Of a stretch of DNA of 34,763 bases, positions 25,505 through 34,629 are shown one piece after another. How positions within the stretch are numbered: position 1 is the stretch's first letter; each line of letters opens with the position of its first letter. Origin of the DNA: Planctomycetota bacterium (GTDB lineage: Bacteria; Planctomycetota; UBA1135; UBA2386); assembly GCA_016794425.1 (NCBI GenBank), contig JAEUHR010000033.1, forward strand, positions 1 through 34,763, given 5' to 3'. The notes under the pieces were generated by a model. That model was not told where the DNA came from. It saw only the letters and a program-made list of their open reading frames with translations, and searched no databases. The translations under genes and the position numbers were made by a program.

Positions 25505-26065
25505 ATGAACGTAGTCGACCGGATGACCCACGTAGTTTTCACCTGTCGCCGCGACGACACCTTGGAGCACGCAGCCAGATTGCTCTGGGATCACGATTGT
25601 GGTTGCTTGCCCGTGGTCGGCGAACACGGGCACCTGCACGGCATGATCACCGATCGGGACATATGCATGGCCGCATACACGTCCGGCAGACCCCTCGCCG
25701 ACCTCCTGGTGCTCGAGTCGATGGCCATCGATCCCGCCAACGTGCGGCCGGAGGACTCCCTGTCCGACGCCGAGCTGGCGATGCGGCACCATGCCGTCCA
25801 TCGCCTCCCGGTGCTCGACGAACAGGGCCGGGTGATCGGCATCCTCACCAGCAACGACCTGCTGCAGCGTGTCGACGGCGCGACCGACGCCGAAGTCGCC
25901 CACCTCATGACGACGCTGGCGAGCATCGGCCGCCCGCGCCGCGGGCTGCCATCCCGCCGTTGCAGCACGCCGCCACCAGCGCCCGCTCCCGAGGCCAGGC
26001 CTGCCCAGCCGGCGGTCGGCGACCCCCGGCCCTCGCCGATCGCAACCGCCGCGGCCCGAGCCTGA
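25505..26065 (+). CDS. Two-CBS-domain protein
   Basis: The 186-residue protein has a tandem CBS pair (Bateman module). The first covers about residues 5-62, with DDTLEHAARLLWDHDCGCLPVVGEHGHLHGMITDRDI in outline. The second covers about 70-125, with DSLSDAELAMRHHAVHRLPV and GRVIGILTSNDLL. Such modules bind adenosyl nucleotides such as AMP or ATP and often regulate transporters or enzymes. The last 50 residues are Pro/Ala/Arg-rich and probably disordered. The ATG at 25505 is preceded by GGAG at 25496-25499, a good Shine-Dalgarno site, and is preferred to the ATG at 25487. No fused effector domain is present, so it may act on another protein. Confidence 0.9.
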   Translation: MNVVDRMTHVVFTCRRDDTLEHAARLLWDHDCGCLPVVGEHGHLHGMITDRDICMAAYTSGRPLADLLVLESMAIDPANVRPEDSLSDAELAMRHHAVHRLPVLDEQGRVIGILTSNDLLQRVDGATDAEVAHLMTTLASIGRPRRGLPSRRCSTPPPAPAPEARPAQPAVGDPRPSPIATAAARA

Positions 26066-26197
26066 CGCGGTAGCCCCACGGCCTGCAGGCGGGTTCGCCG
26101 CCGCCACGACGGCACGGGGGATCGAGGCGCAGCGCACCTCGCCCGCTCGCCGATCGGTATTCGTGCCGCTTTTTCCGGGTGTCTCGTGCCTAGGGGC

Positions 26198-26593
26198 ATG
26201 GAGACACGAACGCACCGCCGGCGCGCCGCGCGCGCCTTCCGCCGGATCCTGGCCGCGCTGATCGGATCGAGCCTGCTCGCGCCGGTCGCGGTGGCGCAGG
26301 GTGGCTGCCCCGACTTCGGCTCGACGCCGGTGGCCGCCAGCATCACCGCGAGCCCGCTGCCGATGGGCTGCGCAGGAGCGCCGACGTGGCCGCACTGGCA
26401 CCTGTTCACGCCGGGCCATCGGGCACCGGGGCCCCACGCTGGCTTCACACCCGGCCATGCGCACGCCCTGCCGCGGCTCTTGGTGCGCTACCGCTGCACG
26501 GGCCTCTTGCTGGTGCCGGTCGTGCCCGACGGCGTGCGCGTGATGGGCTACGTGATCGACCAGCCCGAGTTCGCTTGCGCGGTCAGGTCCTGA
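26198..26593 (+). CDS. Small secreted His-rich protein
   Basis: The 131-residue protein has a basic leader (METRTHRRRAARAFRR) and a hydrophobic core ending APVAVAQGG, a signal peptide with cleavage near 33. The mature part has four Cys (CPDF, MGCAG, RYRCTG, FACAV). A stretch with seven His in 28 residues includes two TPGH motifs (LFTPGHRAPG and GFTPGHAHAL). The final part is hydrophobic and beta-like (LLLVPVVPDGVRVMGYVIDQ). No family is recognised; metal binding is suggested by the His and Cys content. The start could also be a GTG at 26186. The end overlaps the convergent symporter gene by 11 bases. Confidence 0.65.
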   Translation: METRTHRRRAARAFRRILAALIGSSLLAPVAVAQGGCPDFGSTPVAASITASPLPMGCAGAPTWPHWHLFTPGHRAPGPHAGFTPGHAHALPRLLVRYRCTGLLLVPVVPDGVRVMGYVIDQPEFACAVRS

Positions 26594-27902
26594 GCGCGTG
26601 GCCTTCGCGGCGCGACAGCCAGAGGCTGCAAACCAGGTCGCTGGTGACGTTCGGGATCGTGCGCGTCATGTCGACGAGCCGGTCGACGCCGAGGATCAGC
26701 GCCAGCATCTCCGGCGGCACGCCGACCTGCGTCAGCACGACCGCGAGCAGCGGGATCGAGCCGCCGGGCACACCGGCGGCACCGATCGCCGTCAGCACCG
26801 CCATGCCGACCACCAGCGCCTGCGCGCCGAGCCCGAGTTCGACGCCGTAGACCTGCGCCAGGAACAGCACCGAGACGCCCTCGAACAGCGCGGTGCCGTT
26901 CATGTTCATCGTCGCGCCGAGCGGCATCACGAAGCCCGCGATCTCCTTCGGCGCGCCGAACTCGTCGACCGCGGTGCGGATCGTGGTCGGCATCGTCGCG
27001 TTCGACGACGACGTCGAAAACGCGGTGACCAGCAGCGCCCGGCTGCCCGCGTAGAAGCGCCGCGGCGACAGGCCGGCGAACACCTTGGCCAGCAGCGTGA
27101 CCACCACCAACTGGTAGAGCACGAGTCCGCCCATTGCGGTCAGGAAGTACCAGCCGACCAGCTTCATCACGTCGAAGCCGAGCTTCGCGGTGGCGTGGAA
27201 GATCAGGCAGGCGACGCCGTACGGCGCCAGCTCCATGACCCAGTTCAGCACCTTGACGCACAGTTCGTAGACGCCCTCGAGCAGTTCGCGCAGCACGCGC
27301 GTGCGGTCCGGCGCGAGCCGCATCGAGGCGGCGCCGAGCACCAGCGCGAAGAAGATCAGCCCGAGCACCTTCGTGTTGTCGGCCGCGGCACCGACGACGT
27401 TGCGCGGCACGATGTCGACCAGCATCTCGAGCCAGCCCTTGGCCTGCGCGCTCTGCGCAATGCGGGTCTGCGCCTCGCCGAGGTACTGCGCCTTGATCTG
27501 CGCCGCGACCTCGGGCGTGACGCGCCGCCCCGGCTCGACCAGCGACACCAGGCCGATGCCGATCATCGCAGCGGCCGCGGTCGTGCCGAGAAACCACGCC
27601 AGCGTGCGGCTGCCGAGCTGGCCGAGCTTCTGCACGCTGCCGAGGCCGCTGACGCCGAGGAACAGCGAGCTGAACACGACCGGCACGACGACCATGAACA
27701 ACAGGCTCAAGAACACGTTGCCGAGCGGCCGCACGACCGTGTCGGCCCAGTCTTCGATCCGCAGCCACGTCGGCGACTTCTCGGCACCGAGCGGCGGCGC
27801 GTAGAGCACGTTCAGCGTCACGCCGACCGCCGCACCGACGACGAGGCCGAGCAGGATCCGCGTCGGCAGGGACAGGCCGCGCGCACGGGGAGCTGGTTCC
27901 AT
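26583..27902 (-). CDS. Dicarboxylate/amino acid:cation symporter (DAACS family)
   Basis: The 439-residue inner-membrane protein has the family plan: eight membrane helices with two re-entrant hairpins. Visible motifs are FSTSSSNATMPTTI (the Ser-rich hairpin 1), PLGATMNMNGTALFEG (the NMDGT motif, here NMNGT), GAAGVPGGSIPLLAVVL (hairpin 2) and LGVDRLVDMTRTIPNVTSDL, where the Asp and Arg near the substrate site are conserved. Family members import glutamate, aspartate or C4-dicarboxylates with Na+ or H+. Asn for Asp in NMDGT may change the cation site. The ATG at 27902 places the first helix (LPTRILLGLVVGAAVGVTLN) normally. Confidence 0.93.
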   Translation of the reverse strand: MEPAPRARGLSLPTRILLGLVVGAAVGVTLNVLYAPPLGAEKSPTWLRIEDWADTVVRPLGNVFLSLLFMVVVPVVFSSLFLGVSGLGSVQKLGQLGSRTLAWFLGTTAAAAMIGIGLVSLVEPGRRVTPEVAAQIKAQYLGEAQTRIAQSAQAKGWLEMLVDIVPRNVVGAAADNTKVLGLIFFALVLGAASMRLAPDRTRVLRELLEGVYELCVKVLNWVMELAPYGVACLIFHATAKLGFDVMKLVGWYFLTAMGGLVLYQLVVVTLLAKVFAGLSPRRFYAGSRALLVTAFSTSSSNATMPTTIRTAVDEFGAPKEIAGFVMPLGATMNMNGTALFEGVSVLFLAQVYGVELGLGAQALVVGMAVLTAIGAAGVPGGSIPLLAVVLTQVGVPPEMLALILGVDRLVDMTRTIPNVTSDLVCSLWLSRREGHALRT

Positions 27903-27995
27903 CGCGGACGAACCTTAGCGACGGCACGCCGCGCCGGCGCCAACGACTGCCGCGAAACGCCCGTCCCGGCGACGATCGCGGTCGTACGCGGCCAT

Positions 27996-30900
27996 TCAGC
28001 GGCTGCGCGCGACGACACGGCTGCGGCCGCCGCCGGTCGGCACGACATCGACCACGGCGCCGATGCGTTCGGCGATGCCCTCGACGTGCGAGATCACGCC
28101 GACCTGGCAGCCCATCGCCTGCAGCGCGTCCAGCGCGCCGAGCGCGGTCTCGAGGTGCTGCGCATCGAGCGTGCCGAAGCCCTCGTCGAGGAACAGCGTC
28201 TCGACGCGCGACCGCGGCGCCGCGAGCGTCGCGAGCGCCAGCGCGAGCGCCAGCGACACCAGGAACGTCTCGCCCCCCGACAGCGTGCGCAGGCCGCGGC
28301 GGCTGCCGCCGAGATCGAGGTCGACGACGACGAAGTCCATCTCGCCCCCGGGATTGCGTTCGAGCCGGTAGCGTCGCGCCAGTTCGGCGAGGCGCGCGTT
28401 CGCCTCGATCAGCAGCAGGTCGAGCGTCAGCCCCTGCGCGAACACGACGAACGCATCGCCGTCGCTGCTGCCGATCAGTTCGTCGAGCGCCTGCCAGGTG
28501 ACCAGCGCCGCCGCCGCCGCCTCGAGTCGCGGCGCGATCTCGGCGCGCTGGCGCCGCGTGTGGTCGTCGACGGCGAGTCGGCCGCTCAGCTCGCTGCGGC
28601 GCTCCTCGGCCTCACGCTGGCGCGTTCGCGCGAGCTCGAGTGCGGCGCGCGCATCGGCCTCGTCGAGCGACGGGCGCTCGCGCGCTTCGTGCTTCTTGCG
28701 CTGTTCGACGCGCTCCTGCAGCACCGCACGACGGCTGTCGACGGTGCGCTGCAATGCGTCGAGCGCGGCCGCCTCGTCTGCGAGTTCGCGCGGCCCGAGC
28801 CGCACCGCGTCGGCGATGTCGTCGGGCGACACGCCCACCGCCGCTGCCGCCTGCGCCAGCGCCGCCGCCTCGTCGTCGGCCGCCGCCGCGGCCCGCTGCG
28901 CCGAGGCCACGGCGTCGGCTTGCTGCTGCTGCGCCTGCGCCACCACCTGCTCGGCCTCGAACACGCGGCGATCGAGTTCGTGAGCCCGGTGCACCGCGGC
29001 GAGCCACGCCGCGCCGCCGGCCACCGACCGCTGCTGCCAGTCGTCGACCGTGCCGAACGCAGCCGCCAGCGCCAGCGCCTGGTCGACCAGCACGCGGCGC
29101 AGGCCCTCGACGCGGGCCTCGGCCTGCGCCAGCGCCGCGGCCGCCTCGGCCGCAGTGCGCTCGGCGCGCTGCTCCGACGTGCGCGCGGCGAGCAGCCGAT
29201 CGTTGGCCTCGGCGGCGGCGGCCACCGCCGCCGTGTGCACCGTCGCCAGCTCGCGCGCACTCTCGTCGAGCGCGTCGAGTTCCCGTTCCGCCGCCGCCGC
29301 TGCCACCGCGCGCGGTCCGAGCAGCTCGCGCAGCCCGTCGAGCGTCGGCGCCGCCGCGAGTTCCTCGTCGTCGGTCACCGCCTGGCGCAGCGCCGCGTCC
29401 GTCTGCCGCGCGACGCCGCGCAGCCGCTCCGCCTCGCGCAGAACCGCGGTCCACGCAGCCTCGGCCTGCCGCCGCTGCGCTTCCGCCTCGGCCGCGGCCG
29501 CGACCGCCGCGTCGAACGCCCGCTGCGCCGCCGCCGTCGCCGCTTCGGCGGCCGCGACGTCCGGCAGCGGCGCCCCGGCCGCCGGATGCTCGTGCGCGCC
29601 GCACAGCGGACACGGGGCACCGTCGACCAACTGCGACCGCAGGCCGCCGAGGCCGGCGATCGCGCGTGCGTGGTCGAGTTCGCCGCGCGCCGTGCGCAGC
29701 GCCGCCGCCGCCGCTTCGCGCGCCGCGACCAGCGCCGGGAACGCCTGCGCCAGCCGTTCGCGCGCGGCCGCCTGCGACGCCAGCCGTTCGTCGGCCGCAC
29801 CCGCCGCGGCCGCCGCCGCGCAGGCCTCGTCGAGCGCGCGCTGCACGCGCTGCAGCGCCTCGCGCTGCAGCGCCCCGCGCCGCCGCCGGGCCGCCCGCTC
29901 GGCCAACGCCGGTTCGGCGAGTGCCGCCCCGGCCCGCCGCACGGCTTCGGCCGCCTGTTGCTGTCGCGCCGCCGCCGCGGCAGTCGCCGCGGTCGCTGCC
30001 GCCACCGCCGCTTCGGCCGCCTGCCGCGCCGCGGCGCGCTCGGGCAGGCGCTGCAGCAACGCGGCGAGTTCGGTCGCCGCATCGACGCGGCGCTGCAGCA
30101 ATGGCTCGTGCCGCGCGAACTCGCGCACGACCGGCGGCACGGGCACCGCCTCGGCGCCGCTGCCGAACGCCGCCACCAGCGCCGGCGCCAGCGCCGCGCG
30201 CGCCCGGTCGGCCTCGGCCGCCGCCGCCGCGAGGCCGCGCCCGGCGGCTGCCACCGCCGCACCCGCGACGCCCGCCGCGTGCCGCTTCTGCTGCGCGCGC
30301 TGCCACGGTGCCTGCAGCCCCGCCGCCTGCTGCAGCCGCTGCAACCGCGCCCGGCACGGCGCCGCCGCCGCGTTCTGTTCGATCGCGGCGTTCAGCTCGA
30401 CGGTCGCCCGCGCCTCGTCGTGCAGCCGTTCGGCCGCGGTCGCGTACCAGGTCACGTAGCGCTGCGCGACCTCGACTACGGTCGCACAGGTCGCCACCTC
30501 GGCCACCAGCGCCACGTGCTCGCCCTCGAGCGCGGCGCGCGCCCCGGGCTCGAGCAGCGCCTGCCCGTCGATCTGCGCCTGCAGCACCTCGACGCGCGCC
30601 GCGGCCTGCTTGCGCCGCGCATGGGCCGCGCGCGACAGCTTGCGGTAGACGTCGGCACCGGTCAGGTTCTCGAGCAGGCGCGCCCGTTCGTCGGCGCTCG
30701 CGTGCAGGAACGCCGCGAACTCGCCCTGCGCCAGCAGCACCGATCGGCAGAACTGGCCGAAGTCGAGGCCGAGCCGCTGTTCGATCGCCGCCAGCACCTC
30801 GGTCTTGCGGCCGCCGGCGACGACGACGTTGCGGTCGAGGTCGACCAGCGCCATCTCCTGGTCCTGCACGCGGCCGTCCGCCTTGCGCCGCGCCCGCCGC

Positions 30901-31247
30901 ACCGACCAGCGCGCCCGGTAGCGGCGGCCGTCGCGGCCCGTGAAATCGGCTTCGGCGAAGCCATCGGTCGCGTCGCGCCGCAGCAGCGTGCGCACGTCGT
31001 TGCTGCGCAGCCATTCGTCGCGGCCGGCCGCGTCGTCGCCGACCGGCACGCCGCCGCGGTTCGACAGCCGCGGCGTGCGGTCGAACAGCGCCAGGCACAG
31101 CGCGTCGAGCAGCGTGCTCTTGCCGGCGCCGACCGGACCGGTGATCGCGAACAGCCCCGCGTGGCGCAGCGGGCCGTGCTCGAGGTCGACCTCGAACGAC
31201 CGCGCCAGGCTGGCGAGGTTCTGGCCGCGGATCGCCAGGATCCTCAC
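27996..31247 (-). CDS. sbcC: SbcC exonuclease subunit (ATPase of SbcCD)
   Basis: The 1083-residue protein is an SMC-like ATPase that with SbcD forms a nuclease that cuts hairpins and protein-blocked DNA ends. Walker A GPVGAGKS is at 37-44, and the Q-loop segment LAQGEFAAFLHASADERA follows at about 170-190. Two long Ala/Arg/Glu-rich coiled-coil arms flank the zinc hook CPLC at 546-549. The C-terminal half has the ABC signature LSGGET (near 986), Walker B TLFLDEGFGTLD and the His-switch VISHVEG. The size matches the family (about 1000-1200 residues). It starts with a GTG at 31247 that overlaps the sbcD stop (GTGA). The frame is open further upstream, but that part is antisense to sbcD. Confidence 0.95.
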   Translation of the reverse strand: MRILAIRGQNLASLARSFEVDLEHGPLRHAGLFAITGPVGAGKSTLLDALCLALFDRTPRLSNRGGVPVGDDAAGRDEWLRSNDVRTLLRRDATDGFAEADFTGRDGRRYRARWSVRRARRKADGRVQDQEMALVDLDRNVVVAGGRKTEVLAAIEQRLGLDFGQFCRSVLLAQGEFAAFLHASADERARLLENLTGADVYRKLSRAAHARRKQAAARVEVLQAQIDGQALLEPGARAALEGEHVALVAEVATCATVVEVAQRYVTWYATAAERLHDEARATVELNAAIEQNAAAAPCRARLQRLQQAAGLQAPWQRAQQKRHAAGVAGAAVAAAGRGLAAAAAEADRARAALAPALVAAFGSGAEAVPVPPVVREFARHEPLLQRRVDAATELAALLQRLPERAAARQAAEAAVAAATAATAAAAARQQQAAEAVRRAGAALAEPALAERAARRRRGALQREALQRVQRALDEACAAAAAAGAADERLASQAAARERLAQAFPALVAAREAAAAALRTARGELDHARAIAGLGGLRSQLVDGAPCPLCGAHEHPAAGAPLPDVAAAEAATAAAQRAFDAAVAAAAEAEAQRRQAEAAWTAVLREAERLRGVARQTDAALRQAVTDDEELAAAPTLDGLRELLGPRAVAAAAAERELDALDESARELATVHTAAVAAAAEANDRLLAARTSEQRAERTAAEAAAALAQAEARVEGLRRVLVDQALALAAAFGTVDDWQQRSVAGGAAWLAAVHRAHELDRRVFEAEQVVAQAQQQQADAVASAQRAAAAADDEAAALAQAAAAVGVSPDDIADAVRLGPRELADEAAALDALQRTVDSRRAVLQERVEQRKKHEARERPSLDEADARAALELARTRQREAEERRSELSGRLAVDDHTRRQRAEIAPRLEAAAAALVTWQALDELIGSSDGDAFVVFAQGLTLDLLLIEANARLAELARRYRLERNPGGEMDFVVVDLDLGGSRRGLRTLSGGETFLVSLALALALATLAAPRSRVETLFLDEGFGTLDAQHLETALGALDALQAMGCQVGVISHVEGIAERIGAVVDVVPTGGGRSRVVARSR

Positions 31248-32587
31248 GTGCCACCGCCGTGCTCGACCTCGTCGAGCAGCTGCCGGAACGCCGCCAGCAG
31301 CGCCGGCGGCACCTCGCCGCGATGGTCGCGGGCGTAGCGGCGCGCGAACACCTGCTCGGGCGACAGCGACGTCAGCTCGGTGCCGCGGGGCAAGGCACCC
31401 GCCGGCGCACCGTCGCCGGTCAGCTCGACCTCGACGCGGACCAGCCGTACGTCGCGGTCGGCGATGCGCTGCGCGATCCGTTCGCCGATGCCCGGCGCCG
31501 GCTGCTCGAGCCGCACCGCGACTTCGACCAGCGGCCGCAGTTCGTCGTCGTGGCTCGGGTCGCGCGGCGGCAGCGCGTCGATCGCCGCCAGCGCCGCGTC
31601 CGGCGCCAGCGCGCCGCGTTCGGGCACACGCACCAGCGGCACCAGCCGCGGCACGCGCAGCGACCACACCTTCTGCAGCCGTTCGCCGGCGAGGTCGACG
31701 AACACGACGTGGTGCGCGTGTTCGCGTTCGGGCATCGACAGCGGGATCGGCGAGCCGCTGTAGCGCACGTGCTCGCGGCCGGCGAGCTGCTGCGGCCGGT
31801 GCAGGTGGCCGAGCGCCACGTAGGCGCACTCGTCGGGGAACAGGTCCAGCGGTAGCGCGTGCTGGTTGCCGCCGAGCACCTTGCGTTCGCTGAGTTCGCT
31901 GAGCGCGCCGCCGACCAGGTAGCCGTGCGCCAGCGCAACCAACGCCTGGCCGGGTAGCCGCCGCGCGCGCGCCGCCGCGAACAGTTCCGCGTGCAGCGTC
32001 CGCATGCCATCGAGCAGCGGGTCGCCTTCCGCTACGGTCGGCGCGTCGACGACCGGCCGCGGCAGCACGAAGTCGCCGGCCGCCGGCAGGCCCGCGGGCG
32101 GCGGCGCGTCGGCCGGCAGGGGCGGTGGCACCAGCGCCAGCACGTCGCTGCTGCGCAGGAACGGGATCGCCGCGCACCACGCCGCCACCGCGCCGTCGCG
32201 GCCGCGCAACGGCACCAGCAGGTCGTCGACACCGAGCCGTCCGTCGGCACCGCGGGCGATCGCCCCGACGATGCGCACGTCGAACGCCGCCAGCAGGTCC
32301 TGCGGCGCTTCGAGCCGCGCCGCCGAGTCGTGGTTGCCGGCGATCACGACGACCTGCAGCGACGGCCGCGCGCGCTTCAGTTCGCCGAGGAACCCGAACC
32401 AGAGCCGCCACGCCGGCGCCGGCGGGTTCGCGCTGTCGAACACGTCGCCGGCGAGCAGCAGCGCATCGACCTCGCGTTCGACGACGGTTGCGACCAGCCA
32501 GCGCAGGAAGTGCGCGTGCTCGGCGTGCCGCGAATGGCCGCGCAGCGTGTGCCCGAGGTGCCAGTCAGCGGTGTGCAGGATGCGCAA
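31244..32587 (-). CDS. sbcD: SbcD exonuclease subunit (nuclease of SbcCD)
   Basis: The 447-residue protein is a calcineurin-like metallophosphoesterase of the Mre11/SbcD type. Metal-binding motifs are present in order: TADWHLG (6-12), GDVFD (47-51), GNHD (84-87), VALAHGYLVGG and YVALGHLHRPQ. A C-terminal extension follows with the SbcD cap and SbcC-binding region. The family usually has about 380-430 residues, so this is slightly long. The ATG at 32587 immediately precedes RILHTADWH, the normal SbcD start. It overlaps sbcC by four bases, so the subunits are translationally coupled. Confidence 0.95.
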   Translation of the reverse strand: MRILHTADWHLGHTLRGHSRHAEHAHFLRWLVATVVEREVDALLLAGDVFDSANPPAPAWRLWFGFLGELKRARPSLQVVVIAGNHDSAARLEAPQDLLAAFDVRIVGAIARGADGRLGVDDLLVPLRGRDGAVAAWCAAIPFLRSSDVLALVPPPLPADAPPPAGLPAAGDFVLPRPVVDAPTVAEGDPLLDGMRTLHAELFAAARARRLPGQALVALAHGYLVGGALSELSERKVLGGNQHALPLDLFPDECAYVALGHLHRPQQLAGREHVRYSGSPIPLSMPEREHAHHVVFVDLAGERLQKVWSLRVPRLVPLVRVPERGALAPDAALAAIDALPPRDPSHDDELRPLVEVAVRLEQPAPGIGERIAQRIADRDVRLVRVEVELTGDGAPAGALPRGTELTSLSPEQVFARRYARDHRGEVPPALLAAFRQLLDEVEHGGGT

Positions 32588-32736
32588 GAGGGCAGTGTGC
32601 CCCGAACCGCCGGCGACGCCAGGGAGCAGCGGGCGTTCAGGGCGGCTGGAGACCGGGCAGTGCCGCCGAGGCCGACGCGAGCGAAACGCGGGGATCTCGG
32701 CGCGATCCGGTCATCGCCGTCGGTCCGGCTCACCGA

Positions 32737-33903
32737 TCAGCTGAGGATCGCGAGGATCTCGGGGCAGAGGTAGAGCACGGGTGGTCGACCGCGGCCGCGC
32801 TGCCGGATCTTGAACTTGGCGCGCTCCAGGATGCCGTGTTGTTCGAGGACTTCGATCGCATCGGCGGTCGCGGCCCCGCTGATGCCGAGGAAGTCGCGCG
32901 CGGCCTTGACGGTCACGAACGGGTACTCCTCGAGCTTGGTCAGGAGGTTGGCCGGATGCGGCGTATTGCAGTGCCGCAGCTTCACGCGGTAGCTCCGCAT
33001 GGTGTCGACGATGCGGTGGATCTTGGCGGCAGTGTCCTCCGCAGCGACGATCATCGCCTGCGCGAAGAATGCCACCCACTGGCTGAACTCGCCGCGCTTG
33101 CTGACCGCCAGCAGGCGATCGCAGTATTGGCGTTTCTTCGCCTCGATGCCGGAGGAGATGAAGAGGAGGGGTTGTTGCTGCAGGCCTTCTTGAATGGTCT
33201 GCAGGGCGATGAGGGCCCGGCCGATGCGGCCATTCCCGTCTTCGAACGGGTGGATCGTCTCGAACTGGTAGTGGACCAAGGCTGCTCGAACGATCGGGTC
33301 GTCCGGCGACGGCGTGTCGAGGTACCGCTGCAAGCCCTCCAGGCATTCCACCACCTTGAGTGGCGGTGGCGGAACGAAGCGCGCCTGGAGGATTCCGTCG
33401 CCCTCACCGCTGACGTAGTTCTGCACTTCGCGGACCTTGCCTGCGGCACTCTGCTCGCCACGCACGCCGGCCAGGAGGGTCTGGTGCAGCGCCTTGATCA
33501 TCGCCGTGTTGATCCGACGTCCGTGCGAGAGTGCGGCCACGCCTTGCCGGAGCGCCTTGACGTAGTTGGCGACCTCGTTCGCGTCAGACTCGTTGGGGAT
33601 CTCGATGGCAGCGACCTGGCTGGCGAGCGCCTCCTCGTTCGTCGTTCGCGTTCCTTCGATGCGGCTCGAGGCGGCAGCCTCTCTGGTCTGCAGTCCGTGC
33701 ACGAACAGCGCGGGGTTCTGGCACAGGCTGCCGATCCCCTTCAGCTGGCCGAGCCGGTCGCGGGCCGTGCCCACGAGACGGTGGACATCGGGCGGAAGGT
33801 CGAGCCCGACGGGGAGAGCCTCCGGCACGAAGGCCATCGCACCGTCCGTGGTTCGGACGAGGGCGCCAGGAGCGTCCTCACGGATGCCATCCCACCAAGC
33901 CAT
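32737..33903 (-). CDS. Fic family protein with N-terminal inhibitory motif and C-terminal winged helix
   Basis: The 388-residue protein has the Fic active-site motif HPFEDGNGRIGR (218-229), with catalytic His218 and the Asp, Gly and Arg residues that bind nucleotide. It should transfer AMP to a target hydroxyl. The inhibitory motif (S/T)xxxE(G/N) is present as SSRIEG (79-84), placing it in class II, where the glutamate blocks the active site. The C-terminal ~70 residues (TKLEEYPFVTVKAARDFLGI, then a helix and RGRGRPPVLYL) look like a winged helix. Together these suggest an autoregulated Fic/DNA-binding protein. The gene has visibly lower GC than its neighbours, and two palindromes lie at its start, hinting at transfer and self-regulation. 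Confidence 0.93.
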   Translation of the reverse strand: MAWWDGIREDAPGALVRTTDGAMAFVPEALPVGLDLPPDVHRLVGTARDRLGQLKGIGSLCQNPALFVHGLQTREAAASSRIEGTRTTNEEALASQVAAIEIPNESDANEVANYVKALRQGVAALSHGRRINTAMIKALHQTLLAGVRGEQSAAGKVREVQNYVSGEGDGILQARFVPPPPLKVVECLEGLQRYLDTPSPDDPIVRAALVHYQFETIHPFEDGNGRIGRALIALQTIQEGLQQQPLLFISSGIEAKKRQYCDRLLAVSKRGEFSQWVAFFAQAMIVAAEDTAAKIHRIVDTMRSYRVKLRHCNTPHPANLLTKLEEYPFVTVKAARDFLGISGAATADAIEVLEQHGILERAKFKIRQRGRGRPPVLYLCPEILAILS

Positions 33904-33928
33904 TTGTTGTCCGCTGGAACGACAAATG
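33901..33928 (-). promoter_or_regulatory. Near-palindrome over the fic start codon (possible operator)
   Basis: The 28 bases read CATTTGT at 33901-33907 and ACAAATG at 33922-33928, with the arms extending imperfectly inward (10 of 12 positions pair around a 4-base centre). The left CAT is the complement of the fic start codon. An operator for the protein's own winged helix, or a translational hairpin, is plausible. Confidence 0.5.
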
Positions 33929-33931
33929 CCC

Positions 33932-33969
33932 GATTTTTCCGGCGCATCAAGCTATTAGCCGGAAAAATC
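33932..33969 (-). promoter_or_regulatory. Perfect 12-base inverted repeat upstream of fic
   Basis: GATTTTTCCGGC (33932-33943) is exactly complementary to GCCGGAAAAATC (33958-33969), with a 14-base AT-rich spacer (GCATCAAGCTATTA). It lies in the fic promoter region, within the most AT-rich patch of this part of the window. An operator is the most likely reading. It could also be a terminator for transcription arriving from upstream, but no T-run follows the stem on the minus strand. Confidence 0.6.
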
Positions 33970-34100
33970 TTCCGCGACCGGGAATCGCCGATTTCAGACA
34001 CTTCGGCGACCGCACCTCCGGCCGCTCGGTCGAGCTTCGCCGAAGCCCGGACGGATCGCACGCGCAGGACCGTGGCCGCTCGCAAGCCCCCTCCCGCCGC

Positions 34101-34580
34101 TCAGAGCCGCAGCTCCATGTCGTTCGACCGCAGGCGGAATCCGCAAGTCTCGTAGAGCGCTCGGCCCGGCTCGGTCGCGTGCAACCGCACGCGGAACAGG
34201 CCTTCACGGCGCGCCTGCGAGGCGATCGCGTCGACCAGCGCCGAGCCGATGCCGCGGCGGCGGTGCGCCGGCGCGACGTAGACGTGCGACACGTAGCCCT
34301 CGGCGGCGCACGGGTTCGAGTGCGACGGGAACCGCGCGAACGAGTGCAGCGCCGCCGATCCGACCACCGCGCCGCCGCGCTCCTCGGCCAGCCAGACCCA
34401 GGTGCCGGGCCCGCCGACCAGGCTCGCGAACGCTGCGCGGTTGCCGGCGGCCAGCCGTTCGCGTTCGGGACCCACGTCGAGTCCGTGTGCTTCGGCGAAC
34501 AGCTCGAGCCGCTGCGCGACGAACGCGTCGACGTCGGCGGCACTCGCCAGCCGGACCCGGAACGAAGCGGCGGGCACCAT
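34101..34580 (-). CDS. GNAT family N-acetyltransferase
   Basis: The 159-residue protein shows the GNAT fold. The N-terminal FRVRLASAADVDAFV is followed by TWVWLAEERGGAVVGSAAL, then the core VSHVYVAPAHRRRGIGSALV (about 97-116). This includes the acetyl-CoA-binding RxxGxG motif as RRRGIGSA. The C-terminal ATEPGRALYETCGFRLRSNDMEL contains the conserved YEKxGF-type ending. It would transfer an acetyl group from acetyl-CoA to an amine of unknown identity. The ATG at 34580 gives the full N-terminus. The downstream fic gene starts 197 bases away. Confidence 0.9.
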   Translation of the reverse strand: MVPAASFRVRLASAADVDAFVAQRLELFAEAHGLDVGPERERLAAGNRAAFASLVGGPGTWVWLAEERGGAVVGSAALHSFARFPSHSNPCAAEGYVSHVYVAPAHRRRGIGSALVDAIASQARREGLFRVRLHATEPGRALYETCGFRLRSNDMELRL

Positions 34581-34629
34581 GCGACGGGATGCTACCCGCG
34601 CCGGAGCACCACCGTCCGTACGCGAAACA

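Noticed and set aside
26598..31337. 1579-codon open frame on the plus strand
   Set aside because: It is antisense to the symporter and sbcC, which have clear motifs. Its Arg/Gln/His composition is typical of a mirror frame.
31248..32411. N-terminal extension of sbcC
   Set aside because: The frame is open, but it is antisense-like low-complexity sequence across sbcD. The GTGA overlap gives the right start.
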